DNA of 41,737 nt, from the NCBI RefSeq assembly GCF_002101675.1, contig NZ_LQOY01000039.1, positions 1-41,737 on the forward strand. Direction: 5' to 3'. The DNA is from Mycobacterium gordonae (GTDB taxonomy: Bacteria > Actinomycetota > Actinomycetes > Mycobacteriales > Mycobacteriaceae). A program made the position numbers and the translations under genes. The stretch's first letter is position 1; every line of letters begins with the position of its first letter. The notes below the pieces were generated by a model that was given only the letters and a program-made list of their open reading frames with translations, did no database searches and had not been told where the DNA came from. Below are positions 9,989-19,086 of the stretch, one piece after another.

Positions 9989-10057
9989 GGTTGCTCCAAC
10001 CGGCAGGGCGGCGCGGCGTATTCCTCCCGGTTGCCTTCTGGCGTCACTCGGGCGTTT

Positions 10058-10087
10058 TTGCGTCGAACGTGGGGCTGCGGGTATCGT
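10058..10087 (+). promoter_or_regulatory. Candidate SigA promoter for infA
   Basis: TTGCGT (10058-10063), 18-base spacer, TATCGT (10082-10087). This is the best -35/-10 pair in the 248-base divergent region 9989-10236. It would give a leader of roughly 140 bases ahead of infA. A direct repeat CGAAAAGTA occurs twice in the last 35 bases before the infA ATG. Confidence 0.4.
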
Positions 10088-10236
10088 GGACCAACGGTGC
10101 GGCGTCCGTGCCGACTCTTGGCGTGCCCTGTCTGAACTTCCCTCGGGAATTTCCATTATCGGCTCACGTTTTGTAGTTCGGACGACTGCTGCGCCAAACC
10201 AGGTATGGACGAAAAGTAGAGGATCTCCGAAAAGTA

Positions 10237-10458
10237 ATGGCGAAGAAGGACGGTGCCATCGAGGTCGAGGGCCGCGTGGTCGAGCCCCTGCCCAATGCCA
10301 TGTTTCGCATTGAGCTGGAAAACGGCCACAAGGTGCTCGCCCACATCAGCGGCAAGATGCGGCAGCACTACATCCGCATCCTTCCCGAGGACCGGGTGGT
10401 AGTGGAGTTGTCTCCTTACGACCTTTCCCGGGGCCGCATTGTGTACCGGTACAAGTAA
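10237..10458 (+). CDS. infA: Translation initiation factor IF-1
   Basis: A 73-residue OB-fold protein ([16 protein letters not shown] to RIVYRYK), of exact family length, that binds the ribosomal A site and aids initiation. It is the first gene of the plus-strand block that continues with rpmJ, rpsM, rpsK, rpsD, rpoA and rplQ. The ATG follows GTA within the second CGAAAAGTA repeat; the upstream purine stretch is a weak ribosome binding site. Confidence 0.97.
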
Positions 10459-10497
10459 CGAAACACCCAGAGACCAGAGAACAGGACCGAGACTGCC

Positions 10498-10611
10498 GTG
10501 AAGGTGAACCCCAGCGTCAAGCCGATCTGTGACAAGTGCAGGGTGATCCGTCGGCACGGACGGGTCATGGTGATCTGCCAGGACCCCCGTCACAAGCAGC
10601 GGCAAGGCTGA
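10498..10611 (+). CDS. rpmJ: 50S ribosomal protein L36
   Basis: A 37-residue protein starting at GTG 10498 ([16 protein letters not shown]) and ending in GTCACAAGCAGCGGCAAGGC TGA. It carries the zinc-ribbon ligands C11, C14, C27 and H32, so it is the zinc-binding (C+) form. Mycobacteria are known to keep zinc-free alternatives of some ribosomal proteins elsewhere, under Zur control. It lies 39 bases after infA. Confidence 0.95.
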   Translation: MKVNPSVKPICDKCRVIRRHGRVMVICQDPRHKQRQG

Positions 10612-10653
10612 TCGCCGAACTGCACAACTGAATGCTGACCTCCCAGCACCACT

Positions 10654-10695
10654 GAGCGAATACGTCGCTCGGACACGCCCGGACGGAGGCCGGGC
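10654..10695 (+). promoter_or_regulatory. Two hairpins in the rpmJ-rpsM intergenic leader
   Basis: The 170-base gap before rpsM contains GAGCGA-ATACG-TCGCTC (10654-10670) and then GCCCGG-ACGGAGG-CCGGGC (10677-10695). Neither has a U-tract. The spacing and position inside a ribosomal operon suggest an autoregulatory leader or a processing/termination site; function is not shown by sequence alone. Confidence 0.35.
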
Positions 10696-10781
10696 CCCGC
10701 TAGCCCCTCGAGGGAGACCCAATTCGGGTTGCGGGAACGGACTGGGAAAAGACCTCCGCTGAGAAAGAGGAAACGCCACCT

Positions 10782-11156
10782 ATGGCTCGACTAGTAGGCG
10801 TCGATCTGCCGCGCGACAAGCGCATGGAGATCGCGCTGACCTATATCTTCGGCATCGGCCGCACCCGTTCGATCGAGATTCTCGCGGCCACCGGCATCGA
10901 CAAGGACCTGCGGACCAAGGACCTGACCGATGACCAGCTGACCCATCTGCGCGACTACATCGAAGCGAACCTGAAGGTCGAGGGTGACCTGCGCCGTGAG
11001 GTGCAAGCCGACATTCGTCGCAAGATCGAAATCGGCTGCTACCAGGGTCTGCGACACCGTCGCGGGCTGCCCGTGCGCGGCCAGCGGACCAAGACCAATG
11101 CGCGGACTCGTAAAGGCCCCAAGCGCACCATCGCAGGCAAGAAGAAGGCCAGGTAA
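10782..11156 (+). CDS. rpsM: 30S ribosomal protein S13
   Basis: A 124-residue protein with the family start [20 protein letters not shown], the [11 protein letters not shown] segment and the C-terminal [16 protein letters not shown] extension that contacts the P-site tRNA. It sits at the top of the 30S head. A purine-rich GAAAGAGGAAA precedes the ATG. rpsK follows after 3 bases. Confidence 0.97.
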   Translation: MARLVGVDLPRDKRMEIALTYIFGIGRTRSIEILAATGIDKDLRTKDLTDDQLTHLRDYIEANLKVEGDLRREVQADIRRKIEIGCYQGLRHRRGLPVRGQRTKTNARTRKGPKRTIAGKKKAR

Positions 11157-11159
11157 CCG

Positions 11160-11576
11160 ATGCCACCGAAGAAGGGGACCGCTTCGGGTCCCAAGAAGGG
11201 CCAGAAGACCCGCCGCAGGGAAAAGAAGAACATCCCGCATGGCGCCGCTCACATCAAGAGCACGTTCAACAACACGATCGTGACGATCACCGACCCTCAG
11301 GGCAACGTCATCGCCTGGGCCTCCTCGGGTCACGTCGGGTTCAAGGGATCTCGGAAGTCGACGCCGTTCGCGGCTCAGCTGGCCGCCGAGAACGCCGCGC
11401 GCAAGGCGCAGGAGCACGGTGTCAAGAAGGTCGATGTGTTCGTCAAAGGTCCGGGCTCGGGCCGCGAGACCGCGATCCGTTCGCTGCAGGCCGCGGGCCT
11501 GGAGGTCGGCGCGATCTCCGACGTCACTCCCCAGCCGCACAACGGCTGCCGCCCGCCCAAGCGTCGGCGCGTCTAG
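11160..11576 (+). CDS. rpsK: 30S ribosomal protein S11
   Basis: A 138-residue S11 of the 30S platform. It has the core segments [15 protein letters not shown] and the C-terminal [18 protein letters not shown], which is near-universal. The N-terminus is basic ([17 protein letters not shown]). It follows rpsM by 3 bases and precedes rpsD by 18 bases, with GGAGG ahead of the next gene. Confidence 0.97.
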   Translation: MPPKKGTASGPKKGQKTRRREKKNIPHGAAHIKSTFNNTIVTITDPQGNVIAWASSGHVGFKGSRKSTPFAAQLAAENAARKAQEHGVKKVDVFVKGPGSGRETAIRSLQAAGLEVGAISDVTPQPHNGCRPPKRRRV

Positions 11577-11594
11577 GTCTAGGAGGACATACCC

Positions 11595-12200
11595 ATGGCT
11601 CGTTACACCGGACCCGTCACTCGCAAGTCACGCCGGCTGGGCACCGACCTCGTCGGTGGCGACCAGTCCTACGAGAAGCGGCCCTACCCGCCCGGCCAGC
11701 ACGGCCGCGCCCGGGTGAAGGAAAGCGAATACCGCCAGCAGCTGCAGGAGAAGCAGAAGGCGCGCTTCACCTACGGCGTGATGGAGAAGCAGTTCCGCCG
11801 CTACTACGAAGAGGCCGTGCGCCACTCGGGCAAGACCGGTGAGGAACTGCTGCGCATCCTGGAGAGCCGGCTGGACAACGTCGTGTACCGCGCCGGGTTG
11901 GCGCGTACCCGCCGGATGGCCCGCCAGCTGGTCAGCCACGGCCACTTCTCGGTCAACGGCGTGCACGTCAACGTGCCCAGCTACCGCGTGTCGCAGTACG
12001 ACATCATCGACGTGCGGGACAAGTCACTGAACACGGTGCCGTTCCAGATCGCACGGGAGACCGCGGGCGACCGCCCGATCCCGAGCTGGCTTCAGGTGGT
12101 GGGGGAGCGGCAGCGCATCCTGATCCACCAGCTGCCCGAGCGCACTCAGATCGACGTGCCGCTCACCGAGCAGCTGATCGTCGAGTTCTACTCGAAGTAA
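11595..12200 (+). CDS. rpsD: 30S ribosomal protein S4
   Basis: A 201-residue primary rRNA-binding protein with the S4 RNA-binding domain (LDNVVYRAGLARTRRMAR, near residues 95-112). The N-terminus (MARYTGPVTRKSRRLGTDL) lacks the CxxC zinc cysteines of some S4 proteins, so this is the zinc-free form. AGGAGG lies ahead of its ATG. In many bacteria S4 represses the alpha operon; the hairpin right after the gene lies where such control could act on rpoA. Confidence 0.97.
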   Translation: MARYTGPVTRKSRRLGTDLVGGDQSYEKRPYPPGQHGRARVKESEYRQQLQEKQKARFTYGVMEKQFRRYYEEAVRHSGKTGEELLRILESRLDNVVYRAGLARTRRMARQLVSHGHFSVNGVHVNVPSYRVSQYDIIDVRDKSLNTVPFQIARETAGDRPIPSWLQVVGERQRILIHQLPERTQIDVPLTEQLIVEFYSK

Positions 12201-12206
12201 AGATGT

Positions 12207-12226
12207 CCCGCACCATCCGGTGCGGG
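12207..12226 (+). terminator. Stem-loop between rpsD and rpoA
   Basis: CCCGCACC-ATCC-GGTGCGGG: perfect 8-bp stem with a tetraloop, 7 bases after the rpsD stop. It has no U-run. It may be an attenuator or RNA processing signal setting rpoA relative to ribosomal proteins rather than a full terminator, since rpoA follows 51 bases later with its own ribosome binding site. Confidence 0.45.
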
Positions 12227-12246
12227 GACTTAACGGCATCAAATAG

Positions 12247-13320
<1,074 letters not shown>

Positions 13321-13346
13321 CCGGACACCTTCAACAGACGTCCGTC

Positions 13347-13372
13347 CCGGCCCTACCTGATACGGGGGCCGG
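13347..13372 (+). terminator. GC hairpin between rpoA and rplQ
   Basis: CCGGCCC (13347-13353), 12-base loop, GGGCCGG (13366-13372). It is followed by a short mixed sequence and the rplQ ribosome binding site TAGGAGA. No U-tract. Possibly an attenuator within the operon. Confidence 0.3.
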
Positions 13373-13393
13373 CCCCACTTAGGAGAAGCCGCA

Positions 13394-14005
13394 ATGCCCA
13401 AGCCCACCAAGGGACCTCGCCTCGGCGGGTCGTCTTCGCACCAGAAGGCGATTCTGGCCAACCTGGCCACGTCGCTGTTCGAGCACGGCCGGATCAAGAC
13501 CACCGAGCCCAAGGCGCGGGCGTTGCGGCCCTACGCGGAGAAGCTGATCACCCACGCCAAGAAGGGCACGCTGCACAACCGGCGTGAGGTGCTCAAGAAG
13601 ATCCGTGACAAGGACGTCGTGCACACCCTGTTCGCGGAGATCGGCCCGTTCTTCGCCGACCGCGACGGCGGCTACACCCGCATCATCAAGGTCGAAAACC
13701 GCAAGGGCGACAACGCCCCGATGGCCGTGATCGAGCTGGTGCGGGAGAAGACGGTGACCTCGGAGGCTGACCGGGCCCGCCGGGTGCAGTCCTCGAAGAA
13801 GGCGGCGCCGGTGGCAGCTGCGGCCGCTCCGCAGGCGGCGGTGGAGCCGGAGGAGGCTGTCGGTCCGACGGCCGAGGAGGCCACCGAGACCGAGGTGGTC
13901 GCCGCCGACGAGGCCGCCGCCGACGAGGCCGCCGCCGATGAGGCGGCCGCCGACGAGGCGGCCGCCGACGAGGCGGCCGAGACCCCGGAGAACCCCGAGA
14001 ATTAG
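13394..14005 (+). CDS. rplQ: 50S ribosomal protein L17 with long acidic tail
   Basis: The L17 core occupies about residues 1-125 ([35 protein letters not shown]). The protein is 203 residues, well over the usual 120-130, because of an Ala/Glu-rich disordered tail. The tail ends in five ADEAA repeats encoded by five 15-bp units. Mycobacterial L17 proteins have such extensions, and this one is long. AGGAG lies ahead of the ATG. The end of the gene overlaps the start of truA by 68 bases inside the repeat array. Confidence 0.96.
   Translation: MPKPTKGPRLGGSSSHQKAILANLATSLFEHGRIKTTEPKARALRPYAEKLITHAKKGTLHNRREVLKKIRDKDVVHTLFAEIGPFFADRDGGYTRIIKVENRKGDNAPMAVIELVREKTVTSEADRARRVQSSKKAAPVAAAAAPQAAVEPEEAVGPTAEEATETEVVAADEAAADEAAADEAAADEAAADEAAETPENPEN
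13904..13978 (+). repeat. Five 15-bp tandem repeats shared by rplQ and truA
   Basis: Units at 13904, 13919, 13934, 13949 and 13964, consensus GCCGACGAGGCSGCC. In the rplQ frame each encodes ADEAA; in the truA frame they read RRPPT-like residues. The third unit alone has GAT in place of GAC, and this creates the ATG at 13938 used by truA. A 15-bp unit keeps both frames on copy-number change. Confidence 0.9.
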
Positions 14006-14846
14006 TGGGGACGTCCGTCTGCGGCTCGATATCGCCTACGACGGAACCGATTTCGCGGGCTGGGCGGCGCAAGCGGAGCAACGCACGGTCGCCGGCGTAC
14101 TCGATGATGCGCTGACGACCGTATTCCGCACGCCGGTACGGCTGCGTGCGGCCGGCCGCACCGATGCGGGCGTGCACGCGACCGCGCAGGTCGCCCATGT
14201 CGATGTCCCGGTCGAGGCGCTGCCGCACGCCTACTCGCGGGCCGACCGGACCGGTGATCCGGAGTTCCTGGCGTTGGTGCGGCGGCTGGGTAGGTTCCTG
14301 CCGCCGGACGTGCGGGTCATTGATATCGCCCGTGCACCAGCCGGTTTCGACGCCCGGTTTTCGGCACTGCGCCGGCACTACGTCTACCGGCTGTCGACGG
14401 CGACGTACGGTGTGCTGCCGCAGCAGGCGCGTTTCGTCACCGCGTGGCCACGCCCGCTTGATCTCGACGCGATGACCACCGCATCGCGAGAACTGGTGGG
14501 ACTGCACGACTTCGCCGCGTTCTGCCGGCACCGCGAAGGCGCCACCACGATCCGGGAGCTGCAACGGCTGGACTGGACGCGCGACGGCGATCTGGTCACC
14601 GCGCAGGTAAGCGCCGACGCGTTCTGTTGGTCCATGGTGCGGTCCCTGGTGGGCGCCCTGCTGGCCGTGGGTGAACACCGGCGGGAACCGCAGTGGTGTC
14701 GTGAACTCCTCGGTGCGACAAGCCGTTCCAGTGATTTCGCGGCGGCGCCGCCGCAGGGGCTGACACTAATCGGGGTGGACTATCCGCCGGATGACCAGCT
14801 TGCCGCGCGGAATCTGGTCACGCGCGACATCCGATCACCCGGTTAG
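13938..14846 (+). CDS. truA: tRNA pseudouridine(38-40) synthase
   Basis: Isomerises U38-U40 in tRNA anticodon arms. The catalytic aspartate D76 is in [20 protein letters not shown] and [12 protein letters not shown] blocks are present. The 302-residue length includes a 23-residue basic, Pro-rich extension encoded in the rplQ tail repeats. ATG 13938 is chosen because no in-frame ATG, GTG or TTG occurs between it and the conserved core ([11 protein letters not shown]); ATT 14001 is the only other plausible, rare, start. M. tuberculosis TruA has a similar basic extension (recalled). It overlaps rplQ by 68 bases, and its TAG overlaps the convergent cutinase gene stop by 4 bases. Confidence 0.92.
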   Translation: MRRPPTRRPPTRRPRPRRTPRISGDVRLRLDIAYDGTDFAGWAAQAEQRTVAGVLDDALTTVFRTPVRLRAAGRTDAGVHATAQVAHVDVPVEALPHAYSRADRTGDPEFLALVRRLGRFLPPDVRVIDIARAPAGFDARFSALRRHYVYRLSTATYGVLPQQARFVTAWPRPLDLDAMTTASRELVGLHDFAAFCRHREGATTIRELQRLDWTRDGDLVTAQVSADAFCWSMVRSLVGALLAVGEHRREPQWCRELLGATSRSSDFAAAPPQGLTLIGVDYPPDDQLAARNLVTRDIRSPG

Positions 14847-15481
14847 AGCTTGCCCGCGACGAAATTCGCGGCCTCGTTGGTCAGGCCCGGCACGTAACCG
14901 AGGTGCGCCTTCCACACGTTGCCGTCGGAACAGATCGGGTCGCCCTCGTTGCACAGGTTGAGGATCTTGCCGCCGAACTGCGGGCTCAGGGCGGTCAGCA
15001 ACCCGCCGGCCCGGCCCGACGGATTGCCGAACAGGGTGACTGCCGAGACGTGGTCGGCCGCCGCCGACGGCAACGGCTGGGTGAAACCGAGACCGGGCAA
15101 CGGTGCGGCAGTGACGATGTCGATGACCGCGGCGCCCTGGGAATAGCCACCGAGTACCAGTCGCGTGTCGGGACAGCTGTTGGCCATCTGCTGGACGTGG
15201 TCGCTGGCGTCGTTGGCCCCGTTGGTGGCGGCCAGAAAGTCCTTGCTGGCCGGATAGTTCACGCCGTAGGCGCCGATGTTGCGGCCGGTCTGTTGCCGTA
15301 GCGATCCGACCAGGGCGTTACCCACCCTGCCGAGGCCGGGCGGTTCACCGGTGCCCCGGGCGAACACCACCTCGACATCCGGGCAGGCGGCATGTGCCGG
15401 AGGTGCCAGCGGCGGGGCGACCAACAGAGCGGCCGCCGCGAGCGCGGCGGCCGACAACCGACCCAGGGGAACGCTTCTCAT
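14843..15481 (-). CDS. cut4: Cutinase-like serine esterase (Cut4-type)
   Basis: A 212-residue secreted alpha/beta-hydrolase of the cutinase family: a signal peptide of about 31 residues ending AHA-A, then [17 protein letters not shown], nucleophile motif GGYSQGA, and the C-terminal [10 protein letters not shown] (aspartate) with a histidine in AHLGY. Cysteines for the two conserved disulfides are present. Mycobacterial members are mostly lipases or phospholipases rather than cutin hydrolases. ATG 15481 has a -10 TACCAT 7 bases upstream, fitting a leaderless transcript; the adjacent G-run is too close to serve as a ribosome site. It is 31 bases downstream of the other cutinase gene. Symbol follows synteny with Rv3452. 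Confidence 0.85.
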   Translation of the reverse strand: MRSVPLGRLSAAALAAAALLVAPPLAPPAHAACPDVEVVFARGTGEPPGLGRVGNALVGSLRQQTGRNIGAYGVNYPASKDFLAATNGANDASDHVQQMANSCPDTRLVLGGYSQGAAVIDIVTAAPLPGLGFTQPLPSAAADHVSAVTLFGNPSGRAGGLLTALSPQFGGKILNLCNEGDPICSDGNVWKAHLGYVPGLTNEAANFVAGKL

Positions 15482-15500
15482 CCCCCCAATGGTAGGCGTT

Positions 15501-15517
15501 ACTGACAGAGTGTCAGT
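15501..15517. promoter_or_regulatory. Perfect palindrome between the two cutinase genes
   Basis: ACTGACA-GAG-TGTCAGT: 7-bp arms around 3 bases. It contains the stop of the upstream cutinase gene (complement of TCA at 15513-15515) and ends 6 bases upstream of the -10 TACCAT of the downstream gene. That is a classical operator position over the spacer/-35 region. The loop is too short and the stem too AT-balanced for a good terminator. Confidence 0.45.
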
Positions 15518-16331
15518 GCACCTGAACCACGGGCTGCTGCACCGGGGTGGAGGTGGTTCCAGGCACCTGCGGCGCCAGCGCGGGGTTCTGCGGGACGGTG
15601 TCCGGCAGCTGCGGGACCAGTGGAACGGGCACCTGGCCGGGCATGTGCGGGATGCCATTCATGATCTTGGGCGCGGCGAACGCCGCTCCCTGCGTCGTGT
15701 AGAACGGCACATATCCCTCGGTGTGCCCGCTCCATTCGTTGCCGGAGCCGGCGTGGCAGATCGGGTCCTGCGGATTGCAGTAATCGACAGCCTTGGAGCC
15801 CAGCAGGGTGCTCTTGGTGGGCAGCGATCCACCGGCGCGGTCGGCGATGTCGCCGAAGGTGACCACCGCCGCGATATTGCTGACGTACTGGGGCGGCAAG
15901 GAGCTGCCCCAGCTGATACCGCCGATCGGAACGCCGGCCACGATGTCCATCACCGACGCGCCCTGCGAGTAACCGCCCAGCACGATCTTCGTGGTGGGAC
16001 ACGCCGACACCGTGGCTTTGACGTGGGAGATCACGTCGTTGGCCCCGTCGCCGCCGTGCAGCTGCAACTTGCTGGCCGCGTAGTTCACCCCGTAGGTCCT
16101 GATGTTCAGGCCGCTGGTTTGTTGACGCAGCGAGTCCACGAATGCGTCGCCCACCCGGCCCAGGCCGGGTGCCTCATTGGTTCCCCGGGCGAACACCACC
16201 TCGGCGTCCGGGCAATCGTCGGCCCGTGCGGACGGGACAGCGGCGAGGGGGCTGACCGGCAGGACAGCGGCCGACAAGGCTGCGAGGCCCACACCGGCGC
16301 GACCGGCAAGGCGCATGAAGTGCTGATACAC
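15513..16331 (-). CDS. cut3: Cutinase-like serine esterase (Cut3-type)
   Basis: A 272-residue secreted member: signal peptide ending SARA-D near residue 37, [18 protein letters not shown], nucleophile [18 protein letters not shown] and GHTEGYVPF for the acid and histidine. After the catalytic domain it has a Pro/Val/Gln-rich tail of about 50 residues ([18 protein letters not shown]), likely a cell-wall spacer and absent from its neighbour. GTG 16331 lies 6 bases after TAAAAT, a leaderless layout; ATG 16316 would shorten it by five residues. Divergent from eccB4. Symbol follows synteny with Rv3451. Confidence 0.85.
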   Translation of the reverse strand: MYQHFMRLAGRAGVGLAALSAAVLPVSPLAAVPSARADDCPDAEVVFARGTNEAPGLGRVGDAFVDSLRQQTSGLNIRTYGVNYAASKLQLHGGDGANDVISHVKATVSACPTTKIVLGGYSQGASVMDIVAGVPIGGISWGSSLPPQYVSNIAAVVTFGDIADRAGGSLPTKSTLLGSKAVDYCNPQDPICHAGSGNEWSGHTEGYVPFYTTQGAAFAAPKIMNGIPHMPGQVPVPLVPQLPDTVPQNPALAPQVPGTTSTPVQQPVVQVH

Positions 16332-16337
16332 GCCGAA

Positions 16338-16343
16338 ATTTTA
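16338..16343 (-). promoter_or_regulatory. -10 element TAAAAT for the Cut3-type gene
   Basis: TAAAAT on the minus strand, 6 bases before the GTG start, in the 118-base divergent region shared with eccB4. Predicts a leaderless mRNA. Confidence 0.5.
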
Positions 16344-16411
16344 CCCGCGGCGCGGCGGAGCAAAACCTCCGCGACTGTGGATGAAGGCTCGAACGGGGCC
16401 GCGGGACGGCC

Positions 16412-16417
16412 TAACGT
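16412..16417 (+). promoter_or_regulatory. -10 element TAACGT for eccB4
   Basis: TAACGT 32 bases before the eccB4 GTG. A G-rich ribosome site (AGGGGGGAG) lies just ahead of the GTG, so this transcript would have a short leader. Confidence 0.4.
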
Positions 16418-16449
16418 AACGGGTTGAGCGGACGAGAACAGGGGGGAGC

Positions 16450-17814
16450 GTGCCTCTGCAGGCGCCGATCTGGCTGCATACGAGCGCCCGCCGCTATTAC
16501 CTGCGGCGCCTGGAACGTGCGTTGCTGGGAACCGAGGCGGAGTCGGCCGCGCGGTTGCGGCGCGGTTCGCTGCTGGCGGGCGGTGTGCTGACTGTCATCG
16601 CCCTGGCCGGGTGCTTGTTGATGAGCCGGCTGTGGCCCCAGCCGGATCTGGGCGATGCTCGAATCCTCATGGGCCGGTCGACCGGGGCGCTGTATGTGCG
16701 GGTGGGCGACACCTGGCACCCGGTGCTCAACCTCGCGTCGGCGCGGTTGATCGCGGCTGCCGCCGTCAATCCGCTGCCGGTGCCCGAGTCCGTGCTGGCT
16801 CAGGCTAAACACGGCGCGCTACTGGGCATTCCGGGCGCGCCTGCACTGATCTCCGCACCGCTGCCGGCGCGGGATTCGGTGTGGACGGTGTGTGACGGCG
16901 ACGGCGGAACGATGGTCGCGCTCGGGACGGACTTGTCGGCGGGTCGCGTCGGTGCCGACCGGGCGCTGTTGATGGCCGCCGGCGCCGGGGCATCGGCCTA
17001 CTTGCTGTACCGCGGGCGGCGGGCGGCGGTGGACCTCGCGGATCTTGGCGTGGTGCGCGCGCTGAGGTTGCAGGGCCGAGCTCCCCACGTCGTTTCGCAA
17101 ACTTTGCTGAATGCGATTCCAGAGGCGCCGCCAGTGGCGGTACCGCGCATCGACGGCGCGGGCGCGCCGGCAGGGGCGTGGCTGCCCGGGTTTCGGATCG
17201 GCGATGTGCTGCGAATCACACGGGTTTCGGGTGAGGACTACTACGTGGTGCTTCGCGCCGGCGTCCAGCGAATAAGCCAGGTCGTGGCCGATGTGCTGCG
17301 CTTCGACAATGCGGCCGAGATCCTCACCGTCGCGCCGAGTGTGCTGCATGCGGCGCCCAACGTCGACCTGTTGGCTGTCGCCGGTATCCCCGGCCAGGTG
17401 CCGTCGGATGCGGGCGGTTCGACGTGGTGTGCGGTGTGGGCGCCGGCCACCTCGGGGCCGCCCGACGTCGGATTCGTGACGGATCCGCATTGGCCGGCCC
17501 GGGAGGCGGTGAGGCTGGCGCAAGCCGACGGGCGGGGGCCTGCGGTGGATACCTTCGCCATCGCGGCGGGCCGCAGCGCCTACGTGGCAACGCAGAGCCA
17601 CACTGCCAACGGTCCCCGGGTGGACACGCGTTACCTGCTGACCGACACCGGGGTTCGGTTCGCGATCCACGATGACGAAGTGGCTCACCTGCTGGGGCTG
17701 CCCGCGGCGCCGGCGCCGGCGCCGTGGCCGGTGCTGTCGTCGTTGCCGTGCGGGCCGGAACTGAGCCGGGAGAATGCGTCAGTCGCCCGCGACACGATCG
17801 GGTCTGGTCCCTGA
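16450..17814 (+). CDS. eccB4: ESX-4 type VII secretion core protein EccB4
   Basis: Membrane-core subunit of the T7SS. The 454-residue protein starts PLQAPIWLHTSARRYYLRRLERALLG, the cytoplasmic segment typical of EccB, followed by one transmembrane helix (about 41-62, LLAGGVLTVIALAGCLLMSR) and a large periplasmic domain built of repeated R-domains with conserved cysteines. ILMGRSTGALYVRV after the helix is the EccB hallmark. Length is close to M. tuberculosis EccB4 (about 470). The last 36 bases overlap the end of convergent mycP4. Equivalent of Rv3450c. Confidence 0.93.
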   Translation: MPLQAPIWLHTSARRYYLRRLERALLGTEAESAARLRRGSLLAGGVLTVIALAGCLLMSRLWPQPDLGDARILMGRSTGALYVRVGDTWHPVLNLASARLIAAAAVNPLPVPESVLAQAKHGALLGIPGAPALISAPLPARDSVWTVCDGDGGTMVALGTDLSAGRVGADRALLMAAGAGASAYLLYRGRRAAVDLADLGVVRALRLQGRAPHVVSQTLLNAIPEAPPVAVPRIDGAGAPAGAWLPGFRIGDVLRITRVSGEDYYVVLRAGVQRISQVVADVLRFDNAAEILTVAPSVLHAAPNVDLLAVAGIPGQVPSDAGGSTWCAVWAPATSGPPDVGFVTDPHWPAREAVRLAQADGRGPAVDTFAIAAGRSAYVATQSHTANGPRVDTRYLLTDTGVRFAIHDDEVAHLLGLPAAPAPAPWPVLSSLPCGPELSRENASVARDTIGSGP

Positions 17815-19086
17815 CCGCCGAGTCGTCGCCAGCGCGGCCAGCAGCAGCACCAGACAGATCGCGGCGCCGATGAACACGCGGGACCGGTCTGGCGGGGGCG
17901 AACCCGTGGCCGGAGGGGGCACAGCCAGCGGTTTGGGGGCGGGGCTGACCGGTGGCGGGGTCTCGGCGGTGACCGCGGCGAGGGCGTCGACGACGCCGTT
18001 GCCAACGAACGGGTCCCATCCCGAGGGTGGATGATGCGCGGTGGTCTCGATGCGCTGCATCACCTGGCGCGCGGTCAACGCGGGAGACCGAGCCCGGATC
18101 AGGGCGGCCAGTCCGCTGACGACCGGCGCCGCGTAGCTGGTGCCGGAGATCGGTGATCCTGCGCCGACGCGGTTCACCAGGCCGTCGCCGCCCGGGCTGA
18201 GCGACGTCACACCCTCGCCCGTCGCCGCGACATCCACCCACGGCCCGGCCAGCGTGAAAGATGACGCGGCGCCTTGTGAATTCACCGAACCGACGGTCAG
18301 GACGTAGTCGTCGTACCAGGCCGGGCTGACCACCACCGCGACGGTGTCGCGAGTGACGCCGGACGGCTGGGGCGGGCACTGCGTCCCGGTGTTGCCGGCC
18401 GCCGCCACCACGACGGCATTCTTGACGTCGACCGCGTACGCGAGCGCGGCCCCTAGCGCCCGATCGTCGGGTGCCTGGGCAGCCGGGGTGCAGGCGACCG
18501 ACGATATGTTGATGACGGTAGCGCCGAGGTCGGCGGCGGTGCGCACGGCCGCGGCCAGCGTCGCCACATCGCCCACGCCCGCACCGGTGCGGCCGGAGGC
18601 CGGTGCAAACTTGGAACTGGATTGCCGGATGCTGATCAGCGTGGCGCCGGGCGCAATCCCAGTGAACGTGGAATCCGTTGTCGCGGAGATGATTCCGGCC
18701 ACCAGGGTGCCGTGCGCGTCGCAGTCCTGGGTGCCGTCCCCGGTGGCCACGTAGTCGCCGCCGGCCACCAGCTCCTTCAGGCGCGGATGCGGGTGGACGC
18801 CGGTGTCGATGACGGCGACCCGTTGCCCGGCACCGCGGGTGAGTTGCCAGATCTGCGGCAGGTCGAAGCCCGCGAGCTGGGCCGGCGCCTCGGCGCTGCC
18901 CGGTTCCACCGTTGCCACGGCGCAGGTCTCGCGCTGCACGGTGCGTTGCGCGGGTGACGGTATTGCTGCTGCCGGCAGCCACCGCTCGTCGATCGCCGGC
19001 GGCGTGACCGCTCGGGCCGGTGGTGCTGTGCACGGGGACAGCAGCACCGCGACGAGCAACGGGCACACCACACGTGCGCCGCTCAC
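17779..19086 (-). CDS. mycP4: ESX-4 mycosin protease MycP4
   Basis: Membrane-anchored subtilisin-like protease that caps and stabilises the ESX membrane complex. In the 435-residue product the triad is D94 (VIDTG), H125 (DAHGTLVAG) and S317 (SGTSYAAP), with N232 as oxyanion residue. A signal peptide ends near ARA-V (27), the N-terminal extension wraps the fold as in other mycosins, and a C-terminal Pro-rich linker leads to a transmembrane helix at about 404-421. GTG 19086 overlaps the eccD4 TGA (GTGA), which fixes the start and implies translational coupling. Equivalent of Rv3449. Confidence 0.93.
   Translation of the reverse strand: MSGARVVCPLLVAVLLSPCTAPPARAVTPPAIDERWLPAAAIPSPAQRTVQRETCAVATVEPGSAEAPAQLAGFDLPQIWQLTRGAGQRVAVIDTGVHPHPRLKELVAGGDYVATGDGTQDCDAHGTLVAGIISATTDSTFTGIAPGATLISIRQSSSKFAPASGRTGAGVGDVATLAAAVRTAADLGATVINISSVACTPAAQAPDDRALGAALAYAVDVKNAVVVAAAGNTGTQCPPQPSGVTRDTVAVVVSPAWYDDYVLTVGSVNSQGAASSFTLAGPWVDVAATGEGVTSLSPGGDGLVNRVGAGSPISGTSYAAPVVSGLAALIRARSPALTARQVMQRIETTAHHPPSGWDPFVGNGVVDALAAVTAETPPPVSPAPKPLAVPPPATGSPPPDRSRVFIGAAICLVLLLAALATTRRSGTRPDRVAGD

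Noticed and set aside
17324..19066. 580-codon minus-strand frame across mycP4 and eccB4
   Set aside because: It is a shifted frame of mycP4 with Arg/Pro-rich low-complexity sequence.
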